Of a stretch of DNA of 64,000 nt, positions 35,790 to 49,530 are shown piece after piece. How positions within the stretch are numbered: position 1 is the first letter of the stretch; each line of letters opens with the position of its first letter. The translations under genes and the position numbers were made by a program. The notes under the pieces were generated by a model. The model ran no database searches. It saw nothing but the letters and a program-made list of their open reading frames with translations, and had not been told where the DNA came from. Source of the stretch: Glossina fuscipes (lineage: Eukaryota > Arthropoda > Insecta > Diptera > Glossinidae). The stretch lies in contig NW_023998540.1 of NCBI RefSeq assembly GCF_014805625.2, forward strand, positions 211,106-275,105. Reading direction: 5' to 3'.

Positions 35790-37400
35790 TTTTACTTTCA
35801 CGTACTTCTTGATAGTGATAGTCATTCTTTATTATGAAGAAGAATTTATTTTTTGAATTTCTCAGATTCCGTTAAGACGACCAGATGTCACACAACCTTC
35901 TGTACCTTTCCAGATACGTACCATATTGATCGTTTTTGATTTCTATCAGAGGTGTTCAACGCGTCAATCTAAAAATTTTCCATATTTTTTGATCAATTTA
36001 TAAGCGATTTAAACCACTTAAATATTGTTTGCATAGTTGCAGGCTAAAAATTCTGGACAAAAATAATTACGATTCACCCACTGATACCTAGAGTTTACAA
36101 AGGCTATCAGGTGAACGCGGACTGACTGTAAGTTACATTCTAAGGCAAACATTTCTTATTTTGTTTATTAAATTTTACAAATTTAGTAACTCCAAGGCAG
36201 ACTGGCAAAGACACGAGTAAACATTTATGTCGTCATCGATAGACATATTTTATTTGTAAAATAAATAAAATATATAAAGGAAATTTCATTTCCTTTTTTT
36301 TTTGTAGCTCTTTATAAAAATTCGACATAAAGAGTGTGTGTGTGTTTGCATTGACTTTATAAAGCATTTATAATATGACATAGCAAATATTAAAAATTCT
36401 TCTTTATATTTTTTCTATAAATGCGATCGAATCAATTTACTTTGATGCGAACAATCATAGATTCACACCGAAAGCATTTCTTTTTATTGAACTAGTGTAG
36501 CTTCAAGAATTTTCCTTTTCTTTAGGCATTCATTTGTGTATAGCTCACATATCAGGTATATATAGCTGTTTTACTAAGAAATTGTACAATTTTTGCATAC
36601 AATACTTATGTAATATAATTTATAGGAATTCTCATTAGTTGGAATTTTTGGGATATAATAAAAGCTTTTAGAAAAAATTGTGCTATGCGGAATGCAAGTA
36701 AAAGCATTTATAGAATTTTAATTAGACACAAAAGCAAAGTGAAGCTCGCGCAGAACATTGTACTTGTTAACAATAAATGAATTTTAAATTGCTTAATATG
36801 CCCACTTTTTCCGAGGATGGATCGGCTGGATCGGTCTTCATACACCTCGCAAGACAGATTCTGATTTAAAATGATCACTTTACGGCTATCATCAAATGAT
36901 TTGCTTTAAAGAGATCACTTGAGAACTGTCATCAACCTCTAGAGGATCTCTTCAAAGCGTATACTTTTCATACGTTACCCCGATTTTTTCCACAAGGGAA
37001 CCGAACGTATTAGAGATAAAAGTATAAACACGAAATAAAAACTTTTAAAATCCATCAGAAAAACATGACTTACCCTCAATTTCAATATCGGTGTCTTCTT
37101 TGCTTATTCGCTCCTTTTTTTTTTTTAAGTTTTACATAACTTTAGCACGGCGACTTTAAACCGATTTTTTCCGAACTTATTCTGGCCGATTAAGTTCTTT
37201 TTTTGTTGTTAATAGCACGTAAGGAATGCTACCTGAAATGCGTTGTAGCGACGCGAATTACTTAACATAATATTGTGACCATAAAGTTGAATTGCACGCG
37301 AATATCGGATATCAGAAACACTTTTTCTGCTGCAAACAGTTGTGGCAAATTTTACATTCTAAAGGTCATTAGTGCTTCGGTTGCGCTTTGTGCGTTTTTA
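35790..37400. other. Intergenic, no gene seen
   Basis: AT-rich DNA with stop codons in all frames. Nothing recognised. Confidence 0.4.
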
Positions 37401-37409
37401 CTTGATACG

Positions 37410-37625
37410 TGAAAAATACTCAAATGATTTGGAAACCACCGATCAATCGAGAGAATGTTGGCCAAAAGGTGAGCCAAGACCGAAAAAACCGCGTCGGAGT
37501 TGATTTTTTTGGATTATCGTAGTGTTGTGCAGCCTAATTCCTTTTCAACGGGCCGAACCCTTAACAAGGAATACTATTTGAGTTTGAGAATTACTATGAA
37601 GGCGATGAAACCCATTCACAATAAT
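37410..37625 (+). pseudogene. Mariner transposase remnant 1
   Basis: This is a short decayed piece of a mariner transposase. One frame reads NDLETTDQSRECW, then GEPRPKKPRRS and a stop. After a frame change it reads LDYRSVVQPNSF, STGRTLNKEYYLSLRITMKA. Mariner transposases have the same order: a 'GSPRPKKAR' block, an 'FFDYRGVV' block and 'GRTVNKEYY'. Only the middle of the catalytic domain survives, with a stop and at least one frameshift. Terminal inverted repeats were not found. It belongs to a different mariner lineage or part from the remnant at 48.7 kb. Confidence 0.7.
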
Positions 37626-38214
37626 AAATAGATTTAGAGAGAAAAAATTGAGCTAGTCTTACTTTTTGGACATTCTACATGTTGCTTGAAAAGTGGGTTA
37701 TTTCGAGCGAGGTTACCACTACTTTAAATTTTAATCGCGCTATTTCGGAGTTACCCGATAAGCCTGCGGACTGAAAAGCGTAGTTTTCGAAAGTTGATTT
37801 CGCTGTTAATGTACATCAATTCTCAATCGATTGGCTTGAAACTGACTGCAGCTCTTTAATAACGTCCTCTAGAGAAACGTGTAGGATTTTTATAAATAAT
37901 TTACCCTAAACTTAAAGACTTTTCATGACAGGTACTTTTTTGAAAATTAGAAAAATTTCGTACCAAAAGCGACGATGCTTTTTCTTAAATCAATATTTAC
38001 ACAAAAAAAAAAGCCCTATGTTATTATTATGAAGCCAGAGTTGAAATTTATAGGCTGAGTATTGAGATAGGTTCGAAATACGGTAAAGGTAATCTTAGTA
38101 AAAAAGAATTGAGAAGATTTCTCGCAGTACTATCCCTAACTTCAACCTAGCCACCACTAGTGGCTTATCACCGGCTGGTTCGGATGAAGGACTCTCCAAA
38201 AAAATAAGCAATTA

Positions 38215-38800
38215 AGAAAGTTATATACGATAGTAACCGAATCTTTTATATCCATCACCGTTGTCCTAAAAAAAAAAGACGAAAAAAAGTGAAATAACTA
38301 AATTCCATGCTTTATAATATGCAGTGGGCGCGGCTGACTTTTTCTATTTTCAAAGTTTTTGGTCGTACAGGCCTGTGAGCGCTGTAGACGTCTCCTTTGA
38401 AAAGTGCAAGTCGCTTCGGGAGAGTTTTTTATTTTTTGTGCAAGTGCTACAGCATCGTCCATAGCATATACTTTTAAATTTTTGCACATTTATCTGCTAT
38501 AGTTTCTGAGTAACGAGAAAAGCCAATTTTTTATTCCTTTTGAAGAAAAAAAAAGTTGTTTTCGGTTTAGGTGGGGCTGCGGGCGTGTCCGTCCACCGTT
38601 TCGGCCGAAAGTACGTACACTTTTAGGAGTCTGTAAAGACTTTTTCTAAATATTGTCAACGTTTTGACAAAATGAATATACACTTTATCATGCGGTGATC
38701 GATATGAAAATGTGAAATGGCTTTGCCGCGGTAAAAGTCCGACCAATCACCGAATTAACGATTTAAGGTTCCCGTGTCGCTAGTACCGGAAGATTTGTTA
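38215..38800 (+). repeat. Dispersed repeat family A, copy 3
   Basis: It has 'aagaaagttatatacgatag', 'ccgaatcttttatatccatcaccg', a 'gtgggcgcggctgac' stretch, 'gcatcgtccatagcatatac', 'aaatttttgcacatttatctgctatag' and 'gagtaacgagaaaa'. These are the same blocks as in the other family-A copies. Confidence 0.65.
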
Positions 38801-40149
38801 AACAACATGAAAAGATAAAAAGACAAAGAGTGACAAACTGTTTGGAATTTTTTATTCATTTGGTAAATTTCAGATGAGGGATATAAAGCAGTTTCAGATA
38901 TGTATAGACATTAAAAATTAAATGTACAGACATATATGCAGAATTTTAGGATTTTTAGAATTCCATCATTATTTTTGCGGCGATGATGATGATGCTAATG
39001 ATGAATAAAACTGGCATGATGTGTGTATATTTCTAAATTAACAGAAATAATATATGTGATCGAGAATTCATAGCATTTGAATTTTTATATGTATTTCCAG
39101 GTATTAGTGGAAATTTTTGTAATTTATCGCTAAATGCTTAAAGGTACAATAATTTGAACTGAAATTCTGTTTTTCGCTGCAATACAAAGGAAACTCTGAT
39201 TCTCTGTTGCAATATCATGACTGATTACCTATCATGAAATGTTCATCTTTTAATAAAGTTAATGAAAAACGTATGGCGAACATTATAGTTGCTCCGCTTT
39301 ACCATGCTTTCAATTCTAAAATGATTCGTGACAACGGTAACCGTAGCGTAGATCAATCTTTTATAAGGCTTCGTTTATACTATCCACACCCACCCACACA
39401 CTTGGACACGTGAAAGCGTCCACGTCGTTGTATCTACAAACATAATAATTAATAAACGCGCGCGTGTCATCGCAATAAATGAACATTCACTGATGCCGTT
39501 AGTCGTTGAAAATAAAATTAAAATTATTAGAATATAGTTCCAAAATATGAAACCATTTTCAGCCTATACATTACAGATATCGACACGGACATGTCTAAGG
39601 TCACATTAACAAAAACTCCCATTTCCGCAAACATATTTAGTTATTTGGAAACTGAATTACTACGCAGTTAACGGATTTACTACATAGTTTTAAAATGTCT
39701 ATGAAAGCATTAGGCCTTAAGGTTAATATGTCTTCTAAAGTTTGCGCAGGTTTTTGAGGACCGTTCGAGGACTTAATTTCGGTATTGGATGGTGTAAGCT
39801 TGTTTCCAGCCACATATCAAGGAAGACTGACACGCGATCATGTTTTATGATTTAAGACTTAAGTTCCATAACATGTGCTCTATGACTGTTGATGGCTACG
39901 GCTTCGTCTATTATTCGTATTGCTTTTGAAATGTCGATTTTTTAGTTCCTTTGGCTTCTTGTAGCAATCCGCCTGCATATGTACGCGTATTAGATCCATT
40001 TTCATTGATTGAATCGATTGGAAGATATATGCATTAAACAGAGGCGCTTTTTTACATCAGTTCTAAGTGAAGAATCTTACGTAGCAAATGTGCGTGTGAG
40101 TGTGTGTGGTATCATAAAGTCGGTGTTCAACGTTCAAATTTTAATTGTT

Positions 40150-40810
40150 TCTGTTTTGATATCCATCTCCGAAGGATGAAGGATATCTTCATTTGTCAAA
40201 GCCTTTTGTAACGTCTGTAACGAAGCTTCAGAGACCTCACAAAGTACATATATTCTTGATCAGCGTTGAATTCTGAATCGATTTAGGCATCCATCCGCCT
40301 GCCCATCTATTGCAAACATTGTCCTGGACGTAAAAATAAAGCTATCGACTTCAAAATTGGCAGAAACATTGCAAGTTCTTGCACGTAGGTTGGTATTGAA
40401 AATGGGCCAAATCGGTCGAAGCACACGCCCACAGCACCACGTAAACTATAGCAAATAAATGTACAAAAATTTGAACGCACATTCTATGGGCGATCGACCA
40501 CGCCCTATTCGTACGCCCATCTCTATTTGCAGTCTTTATGGTAAACAATCTCCCGTTAGCGAAAATGAAGACATCGCCTATAAATTTGCAACAGAATATG
40601 AAATTGAGCTAAACTTTTCAGAGCACACGTCCACATGCCTATGTAGATAGAAACTTTTCATCAGCTCAATTAGCTGCGCCCCCTTCATATTATAGAGCAT
40701 GAAAATTTTGTTCTTTTACTTCTTTTGTCTCTTTGAGGATAACGGTGATGGGCATAAAAGATTCGGTCCCGACTGAATTTAGTTTTCTTACTTTGTTTTT
40801 TTTTTTCATT
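40150..40810 (-). repeat. Dispersed repeat family A, copy 4 (inverted)
   Basis: The reverse complement gives the family order: 'gggaccgaatctttta..cccatcaccg', 'gggcgtggtcgatcgcccatagaatg', 'caaatttttgtacatttatttgctatag', 'gtgggcgtgtgcttcgac', then 'aaatcgattcagaattc' and 'tgtactttgtgaggtctctgaagcttcg'. It ends in a T tract at the plus-strand right side (about 40797-40806). It faces copy 3 about 1.35 kb away. Confidence 0.65.
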
Positions 40811-42839
40811 TATTCAAAATTGCACATTCCAGCAGAACTCAAGTGCTATGGCCACTTCACGCAGGCATTTTCTGTGTGGACTTTATTCATTATTATAAAA
40901 TAAAATTTTTTTTTTTTTGTTTTTATATAATAAGTTGTTGGCTGTCAAGTGTCATTAACAGGAAATCTCATTTATGTTAACAACCCATTCCAGTCACTAC
41001 CGCAAAAAGAAAAAAAAAAATGAGAGAGAAAAAAAAAAAAACTCTATTCAAGAACCAGCTAACCAAACAATCAACCTTCAAACCGAACTGCATACGCTAG
41101 CAATAATGTTCATTAAGTGATGATTGTTAAAATATTTGTTTTTTTATTTGTTTTTCTTCTCTTTTTTTTTTTTTTCTTGTTTCGTAGCGTTTATTCATGC
41201 CGTGTTTTCTGCATAGCTATGGGTTGGTATATTAAGTATATATGCATATCGACGTTAAGAATGTTTTCGGACTTTAATAAGTTTACATAATAGTATATAT
41301 AAAGTAGGATACTATATATATATACTATAACTCTAAAAGTCTAATATATAGTTAAATGAAAATTAAATCATAAATAAATTTTGCATAATCAGAATTGTAT
41401 GCAATTTTAACCAACTGCAGTATTATGGCTCTTTGTTAATTATGGCATTAACAGATAATTATTATTTATCTCAAATTAATGTACTTCTCGTTCATACCAT
41501 TTGCTGTATTCTCCTCACTTTTGTATATGAATTTTATGTATTCGAAACATATGCATAGACTATACATATATTCATTATATGCATATTCACTATATATGTA
41601 TTGATTCAGAGATTAATGAATGAAAATCCAATTTGCATTTACGATGCATGCAAATTAATTCATTAATGCATATAATGAAATTTATATTTCGATAACAAAC
41701 ACAGCAAAACCATTATTAACAAGCAGGTGATTATGCAGATTCTGATTGTCATAGATGCAGAAAAAAAAAAAAATTTACACAACCACAGAATGATTCAACC
41801 ACAATAAAGTCTGGATATATTTCTCCATAAAGTATATAAAGTCTAGTCCTTGACAAGATGTCACATTTTTGTGATCACTTCAGGAGGTACACAAAAGAAA
41901 ATCCAATGTTTGTAAAGCCCAGAGATATGCAACGAAAACCCTTTAGCTGATCAGTAAGAAGAGCGAAAAGCGGACTTAATCCTGCGATATCGCTCAAGCT
42001 ATTAGAAACGAGTGCAAAAAATTTAGAAGGAATTAAACTAAACAAAAGAAGCGATAACGGAAATCTTATTTCTTGAAACTCATTCCACAATTCGACATAT
42101 TTTTTGTATTTTCAGAGAATTTGAAAGAACGAAAATAACAAAAAGGGACATTTTCGATAATCTCAAAATTCCATATAATTGATTTTCAAACATAAGGGAA
42201 AAGTTTAGGATTAAATATTAAATTTTGAAGTCGGAATTGGGACTTTAATCAACACACTAATCCTGCAGAATATATCTGTTTCACGGGATCCCCGATCTAT
42301 ATTCATAAGTTTTTCTACATTTTTGTCCAAAATTTTTTGTTCAATACGTTCAGAATACGGTGCTATTGATATCGCGCATAAAACAACAATGATATTTTCT
42401 TATTCAAGCGTAAAAATTGTTTCCTTTTTTGCAATATTTGGCACACTGTGTGAGAGCAACGTGTCTGCCAAGAGCTTGTGCTTGCATAGACTCGGAATGT
42501 TATCATCAACTTTGACAAAATAAATTTTTATGCTTTCGAAGAAAAAAGACCGGGATAAAATGTGTAGCATGCAGAACTGTCAGTTTGAGATACATAGTAA
42601 CTCAAGGAAAAAGTTCGTAGCCACATTTTCCACATTTTATGGTTTCAAGTTCGCGTGACTTTTTTCCCATCAAGCCCCCACTACACCGCCTGCTGAAAGT
42701 GTCGATCAACAGATAACTGAAGAAAAAACATTTGAAAATCTTGTAGGTAGGCAAATCCGACCATCAAGTACTTTGCACCATTTCGCCTAACGCAAGACAT
42801 TCCAATTTTTCCTAAGAATTGTGTCTTGTCTCCATATAC

Positions 42840-43200
42840 CTTATAACAGTGATGGGCCCCAAAATAAAACCAAATCTCGTGTAGTTAATTTTTATGTTGA
42901 TTTATTGGGGACCAATTTTCATTACAAAATAAAAATATTCGACTTTTTTTCCATTTAACGACTAACTTTTCGTAAACACGTTTAGAGCTGAGAGGTCCTA
43001 AAAACTTGGCCCAACCGATCCAAAGCATTTAAACGATTTTATCATCTGTCTCTTTTAAATTGAACACGAAGGTATATGCAAGGACGTCGGACGGACAGAC
43101 AGAAATTGATTGGCAGTTGAGCTGATTCTGTATCGATGGACAGAATATAATTGGATCTATCTTAAGTTCTTCTGGGTATTACATATTTAACCTTCAAACT
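42840..43200 (-). repeat. Dispersed repeat family B, diverged inverted copy
   Basis: It contains 'ttggcccaaccgatccaaagc', 'attgaacacgaag', 'gacggacagacag' and 'ttggatctatcttaagttcttctgggtattacatat', in the order seen in the other minus-orientation copies. Confidence 0.55.
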
Positions 43201-43479
43201 AGATATGGTCTGTCCCACAAGACGTGTATATAGAGCACAAAAAAAAAAAAAACACATGAAATATACGATATTAGATAATTGGTTTCCTTACATTTAATGA
43301 GTAAAATATATTTAAAGACGAATTTAGCTAAAAAATAATTTTTTTTTCTATTGCTGTGGAAAACGTCTGCTTTTACCCCACCTAAGGGATAAGCGACGCT
43401 TATCTATGCACACTGCCGCACATAAAAATCGAAAACTAAGAATTATAAAAAGCTATAAATGAAATTTACGATACGCTGC

Positions 43480-43640
43480 AAATGTGTTGTTGTTGTTGTT
43501 GTTGAATAGTAAACATATATTTATATGTATGTGACAAATAGGTACAGTGTTATTGTTTACATCGGAATTTGGCGCTAGCGAAAGGCTCAACTACTTGCTG
43601 TCGTTACTAATGCTACTGCTGCTGCTGCTTCCACCGTCAC
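43480..43640. repeat. Trinucleotide runs (TTG)n and (CTG)n
   Basis: A TGT/TTG run (about 43485-43504) and a CTG run (about 43614-43629) lie close together. The minus strand of the second would encode a Ser-rich stretch, but no splice-supported exon is seen. Confidence 0.6.
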
Positions 43641-44379
43641 CCTAATGTAGTTGTCGTAGAGCGATGCGTGTTATTATTATTATTAGAAACTATTTTTAAG
43701 AGCACATCAATAAACGATCGTTGCGTTGCACATGCGCTTATAATGCTTACTGCAAAGTAACGATGGAGTATATTTAATTATGTTGAGAAGCAAAAAAAGA
43801 AATAGATGAGAAGAGAGTATAGCAGCGAGATATTAAATAGTAAATGGTTGGATGATGGCGTACACATGACAATAAGTTTCTGTTGTCATCATCAGGTGCT
43901 GGGGGTCCCTGTTCACTTTGTGGGTTTTTTGTCTTTATTTTTTTTTTGTTAAACCATCTTTGAAATTTTATAATTTTACAATTGCACAATTAGAATAGTG
44001 TCAGAATACGAAGGTAGCGATAAAATATTTTTTCTTTTTTTATTTGAAAAGGAGAGAAGTTTAAAAGGTGTACCTAATATGCTACAGTTTCAAGTTCGAA
44101 AGCAGCTTAAGGGTCTGCAAGAACGATTATATTTCATATGAAACTTTTTAAACTACCGGACGTAATCCTGAAGCACTTGTTCGTATACGATTGCCGTGAC
44201 TTCTTTATGTAAGACGAAATGTTCTAGAAAGAAACAGTCTACATAGATCAAAGGTATATGTGGAGAATAAAAGATCTCGATAATATGGATTATTAAACAG
44301 TCTGCACAATACGATTCTATGCAATAATTTAATACTCTATGCCGATTAAGGTTAAAAATTTAATAAAAATGAGAAATTT

Positions 44380-45160
44380 TCCAATAATTAGGTCAACATG
44401 GTCCAAATTTATATGTCAAATTATTATTTGAATTTAATCTTTATCACAAAATGCTGTCATGTATAGGTTTACTTTTTTTAAGATCATTTATATGGAAGAT
44501 GAGCAAAATATGGTCCCATCACGTTAAAAATTTTCCATTTCATTTAAATTTCATTCGGAATTTCAATATATTATCGTACCCTATGCAAGGGTATATTGAG
44601 TTTGTGCGCAGGTATGTGGTGTACGGAATGACTTGAGATAGGCCCCCTCCTCTTATTTCTGCGATCAATTCATAGTCACTTTCTGAATCGACTTAAGCTT
44701 GCTTGCTTGCCTGCGCGATGTTTCCTTGTCTTCAATCTACGCGTCGCAATTTTTTAAGACATTGGCGTGTTTTTGCCCAAGGAAGAGCCCAGTAGTTTTA
44801 CATGGTTTTTAATCGATTTTTGTTTGAGAATATTGAGAATAATAAATTGTTTTCGCATAGTGATTTTTCGAGGCAAGCTATTACGTAGAGAAACGCTCTA
44901 TGAACTTGTCTAATTCACTTTCTACCGGGTACGTCCTTAAGCCGAAAATATCTTGAGTAGTACGATCGTTAATTTGAACATAAAAATATATGGAGAAAGA
45001 CCATTGAGACAGTTTGGCGGAACCACTTACATAGCTTTAGAAAATTATTTTGAATATTACTCAGAACAGATTAGCATAGTCGAAGATGGATGATCACCTA
45101 TCGCAGCATTGCTCCGAATGTTACATACGTCCACGCAAACTTTACATACATTTGATATAA
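44380..45160. repeat. Family B pieces in both orientations
   Basis: The piece at 44565-44830 is in plus orientation ('gcaagggtatattgagtttgtgcgcagg', then 'tctgaatcgacttaagcttgc'). The piece at about 44980-45160 is in minus orientation ('gaacataaaaatatatggagaaagacc', 'gaatgttacatacgtccacgcaaac'). The left part (44395-44450) resembles the tandem-unit core of the long copy at 30.5 kb. Confidence 0.5.
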
Positions 45161-47656
45161 ATGGTTTAGGATAGAAAAATTCTTACTTAATATCTGTCCA
45201 TCCACTACGCTGGGGATATGAGAACGAATAACGACAACTTGTCCAATTTAGTGCGCAGTAAACTTTTGTAACACAAGCTTTTGTCGTCACAAGGGTTTTC
45301 CCTTCCGCTCATTGCTTTGGTGGGCTAAATTCCCGAAAATCAGCAACCAATAATTTTATACTCAAGATGCCTCTGAGAGATATCTGGATTATATAATATC
45401 TGACATGTTTAGCCCAGTATTATGTACTATGATACAATTGCTTTTTGACCGACCCTCGTGCTGTTTGATTTGCTTTGAACGGCAGAGATGTGTCATTTAA
45501 ACGTACCGCCATCATGATAGGTACATGAACTTATTATTTATTTATTTTTTTGACAAGTGCATTCGATATGGCTTATGCTTATTTTTGAATTATAAACATT
45601 TCGTTTTTTCTCACTTGCTTTTATTCGAATTTGAATTCGTACACCATATGGGGTCTATTTTCATTGTAAATGCAACTTTTTCTTAATGTTAATGATTTCG
45701 TATCACGAACGTAATTTAAAACTTTAATTTCGTTTGCTTAACAGTCGGCAGTTTTGCATGCTACACAGAAGCACTTAATTGGTTTCAAAGCGAGGTTTTC
45801 TTTTTCAATATGATGATGTGTTCATTATTGCTTTTATGTTGATTTATTACATGCAAAAATAATAACGATGAAAGGATTTACAAACCTCAATTTCCGTCAA
45901 GTGTGGTAAGTGGCGGTGGAGCGGTGGTGCATTGAGTGTTGTGCGAAATGCATTGGTTATGGACGAAATCATGCATGCTTTGATATGAGAAAATTTGTAT
46001 TGTTCATTTTAAAAATCGGAAAAAACGCATTGAATAATGATTTCATTTTCCAAGGGAAACCGTTCCTAACGCAAGCGAGAAATACCTTATATTGAAATTT
46101 TTAACATTAATTTCGCAATTCTATCGGGTGTTTAAGTTACTTGTTGTCCTTTCTTTTCCTTTCTTACGCAAAGCTTGTATTACATGATACGTGCAAAATA
46201 ACCGCCATTGTTAACTTTTTTCATTGTTCGAGTCACAGACTTATAGGGGAAGAAAACCGATTAGTCATCTAATAATGATATCCAAAAATGTAAATGCTGC
46301 AAAAGAAACGCGATCGTTAGATTGGTTGGATCTGATATTCGCCAGTCCGCTACGTTTTAAATGTGAAACAATTCAATTTGCTCGCGCACAGCAAAGTGGA
46401 TTTGACTTCACTACCGGTTCGGCTGTGCAGCTATCAAATATGACATCTATTTAATCGTTTTTTTTATTCATTACGCCCTATAATGAGGCATGCCGCATCT
46501 TTAATAACAGTTCGACTTTGTCGCCGCGATATGCAAATTAAATTTGACAGTTCGATGAAACGAGTTGCTGCCCACTCCTGGATTTAATAAACTTAATGAT
46601 GAGTCAAGCAAAACTTAACGACCATAAGAGGTAGGTAAAATTAAATTACTCTTCTTGTCCCCCATCCTCCCGTCATTCCACATACCCTCTTCCATTTCTT
46701 TTTTCGCTTTTCCTCCTTTCCTGCCCCTTCCAATCATCTTCCTTTATAGATTGCATTACGCCTGAATTTGCGGAATGATTGCACATATGCTAGCGAGGCT
46801 TTCCGCGAAAGGAAAAGCCTACAAAGCCAACGACGTCTGTAGGTATTCGACTTAGATGTCTAGCTATGAGAACTTACTTGCGCAGGCAGCATGCTCCACT
46901 ATCCAAATTACAACTGGTAAAGGACGATAGCTCTTGTGAGAGATCGAAGATCTCACTTGCTTTTCAAATTCTGTTTAACTGTCTCATGCACTCTCTTTAC
47001 GGACCTTTATTAATATTTCACCAAGTTCCAAAGGCACTCAGTGGACGTCGGATCCCGTAGAATGTAAAATTATTACTATTCGTTTCTCATATATGTCAGG
47101 GTTTAAACCAACTCTTCCTACGCTGCAGCTTACAGTTTTAACTAATGTAAAATGAAATTGAAAACTTGAGCTCCATTCAACTTGTGCCGTACTATGCTTA
47201 CTAGTCGGTCATATCCCGTTTTGTATTTTGAATTAACTTTTGAATAATGTTCAACTTTTTTTTTTTTATATAAAAATTTAATGCATGATATCAACTTCTA
47301 CATCAGCAACGTTCGAAAAATTTACTTATCTATGCATATAAATAACCATACATGCATCATGTATTATATTATAATAGAGCAAAGTTGTTTAAAAGATAAA
47401 TTAATTAAAATTGATTTTTAATGACTTTCGATACTTTCGGAAAAGTGAAATGAAAAAGAAGTAGAAAAACGAGAATGAATAGCGGAAACAACCGAATATG
47501 CGAGGAAAACGGTGCCTGTACTTTTTGTTTTTTTTTTTTTTTTTATTTTCGATTGAAAAACTAAGTAGTCACAGGCAAAGCGATACGATGAGAATTTTAA
47601 CAACCATTATAAACCACTTGTGTGAGTAGGAGTAATTTTTAAATACATTCATATAA

Positions 47657-47688
<32 letters not shown>

Positions 47689-48640
47689 GCGTGTATATAA
47701 TATGTATGCACACGTGCATACGAAAATGTATATTTTCTATCTTAAACATAGAGATATATGCATATACATAAATATAAATATGTACATAGCCATTCGTACA
47801 TATATAATATGAATGTATTTTCATTGCTAGGGAATAAAAATTTTATGATAATGACGTTTGCTACGAAGCACAAAATACTGCAATTTGTATATGCAAATCT
47901 ATATATATATATATGTTTGGTATGGGGTTAGGTGCGTAAAAAAATATTGATAGTTTTTCTCACATTTGCTTCCACTGTACTTTTTTCGCAAGCGAAATAA
48001 TTTTTATTATCCGCATCTTTTGCAATTTTAATGTGATGGAATCATTATGCCATCACTGTAAAGTTTCTAGGATTATCGTTCGAAAAGTAGAACCAAAAAA
48101 TATTTGCAAACGATTCACTGATAGGAAGTCGAATAATAAAGTATTTCATCTGCAATTGAAGCAGTATTTTACGGTATTAAGTTTTACGCAACTAGTTTAA
48201 GATAGTTTTGCAAACAATTCTTCATTTTTCCTTTCAGGCAATAACGTGACTGTTTATGTGGCGGCCTTTTCAAATTTTCGTTAGATTTCATCGTTTTTGT
48301 TTTCAAGCGAAATTTGCACAGCGCATGTTTTTGCATCCGATATATGATCGCTTACCAGCCTTGAGTAAAGTTTTTGATTGCTTTTTAATAAATTTAAATG
48401 TGTAGCGAATTTTTTCCGAAAATTCACTTAGCATAACTTTCGACGCGACTGACAAAATATAAAACAATTTGGGTCAAACTTGTAGACTGTCATCTTTCAA
48501 AGTCGTATCTTTCTGGCGCAATCTAATAAGGCATCAAATTCTATTTAGTGACAAATATCTCCCAATATTTCTCCCTCACTACCAAATTATTATTATTATT
48601 AAGTAAGGTCTTGTAGCATTGGCGTCATATAAGGCTATCG
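45161..48640. other. Intergenic, no gene seen
   Basis: No supported gene. Simple AT repeats lie at 47651-47688. Confidence 0.4.
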
Positions 48641-48644
48641 ACTT

Positions 48645-49322
48645 TATTGAAAACTCTACTTAAAGTAAGAGTTTCCGATTTAGTATTGTTGTGTTGTTAT
48701 TCGGTGTATGCAGACGCTAATCATGAAACGCTCGAAATTGCGTTTATGGTGTTCATTTTTGTTGTCCATCAAACACTTTTAAAAGCTTATGGCGATGCCG
48801 CTCCGCCATATCCCAATTGCCAGTTTTGGTTTGAACGTTTAAAAAGGGTGATCGTTATCTCAATAACAAAGACCGGTCTGCAGAAGTAATGACAATGAAT
48901 TCCAAGACATATTGGGTGAAATCCCTGCTTCAACTCTCAAAGAACTTTCAAATAGCTTGATGAGTCAACGGTTTCTAAACGCTTACCTCCGATGGGAAGA
49001 GGAAAGGAAAGAGTCAATACGAATTGACTGAAAACCTCATTTGGAACCGTTTTACCATTACGGTTTCATCGTCACACTCCTCCAGCTCGAATGGGAAGTT
49101 CTGACGCACCTAGAACTAGGCGCCTTTGAATACCAGTTCTTCGAATCTATGCAGTAAGGCTTGACGGCCAACCGATTTCGAAACGTTCAAGATGTCAAAA
49201 AATGAGTCGATGATTGGATCGCTGACCAACCAATATCGTTCTCTCGACACGATATCGCCATGTCGGTAGAAAAATGAGAAAAAGTTGTAGAAAATGATGG
49301 AAAATGTTTCGACCAACTAATA
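48645..49322 (+). pseudogene. Mariner transposase remnant 2
   Basis: Fragments in order across changing frames follow a mariner transposase. The N-terminal helix-turn-helix region reads LLKAYGDAAPPYP, CQFWFERLKKGDR and NNKDRSAEV. Next comes DILGEIPASTLKELSNSL, corresponding to the second helix-turn-helix. Near the C-terminus are LEWEVLTHLE, EYQFFESMQ (the 'DLAPSDYHLF.SMQ' block), LTANRFRNVQDV, DDWIADQP and IAMSVEKWEKVVENDGKCF, matching the family's 'LPERWEKVV..DGQYF' ending. Most of the catalytic core is missing and several stops and shifts are present. Inverted repeats were not located. Confidence 0.78.
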
Positions 49323-49476
49323 TATATTGTATCAATTTTTCAAGTGAAAAATGATCAAAATACATGCATGCACCTAAAACTTACGCGTGCGCTCAACAGT
49401 ACGTGCCGCGTTGGTAAACCAATGTTTAGATCAAAAAAACATTTATAAAATTTTCAGAATGCAATTAATTACTTTA

Positions 49477-49530
49477 CATACATATATAAATACATACATA
49501 CATACATACCTACATACATACATACATACA
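49477..49530. repeat. (CATA)n microsatellite
   Basis: A tetranucleotide run with one interruption (ctac). Confidence 0.85.

Noticed and set aside
47639..47824. Minus-strand frame rich in Tyr and Ile
   Set aside because: It is a translation of an AT dinucleotide repeat.
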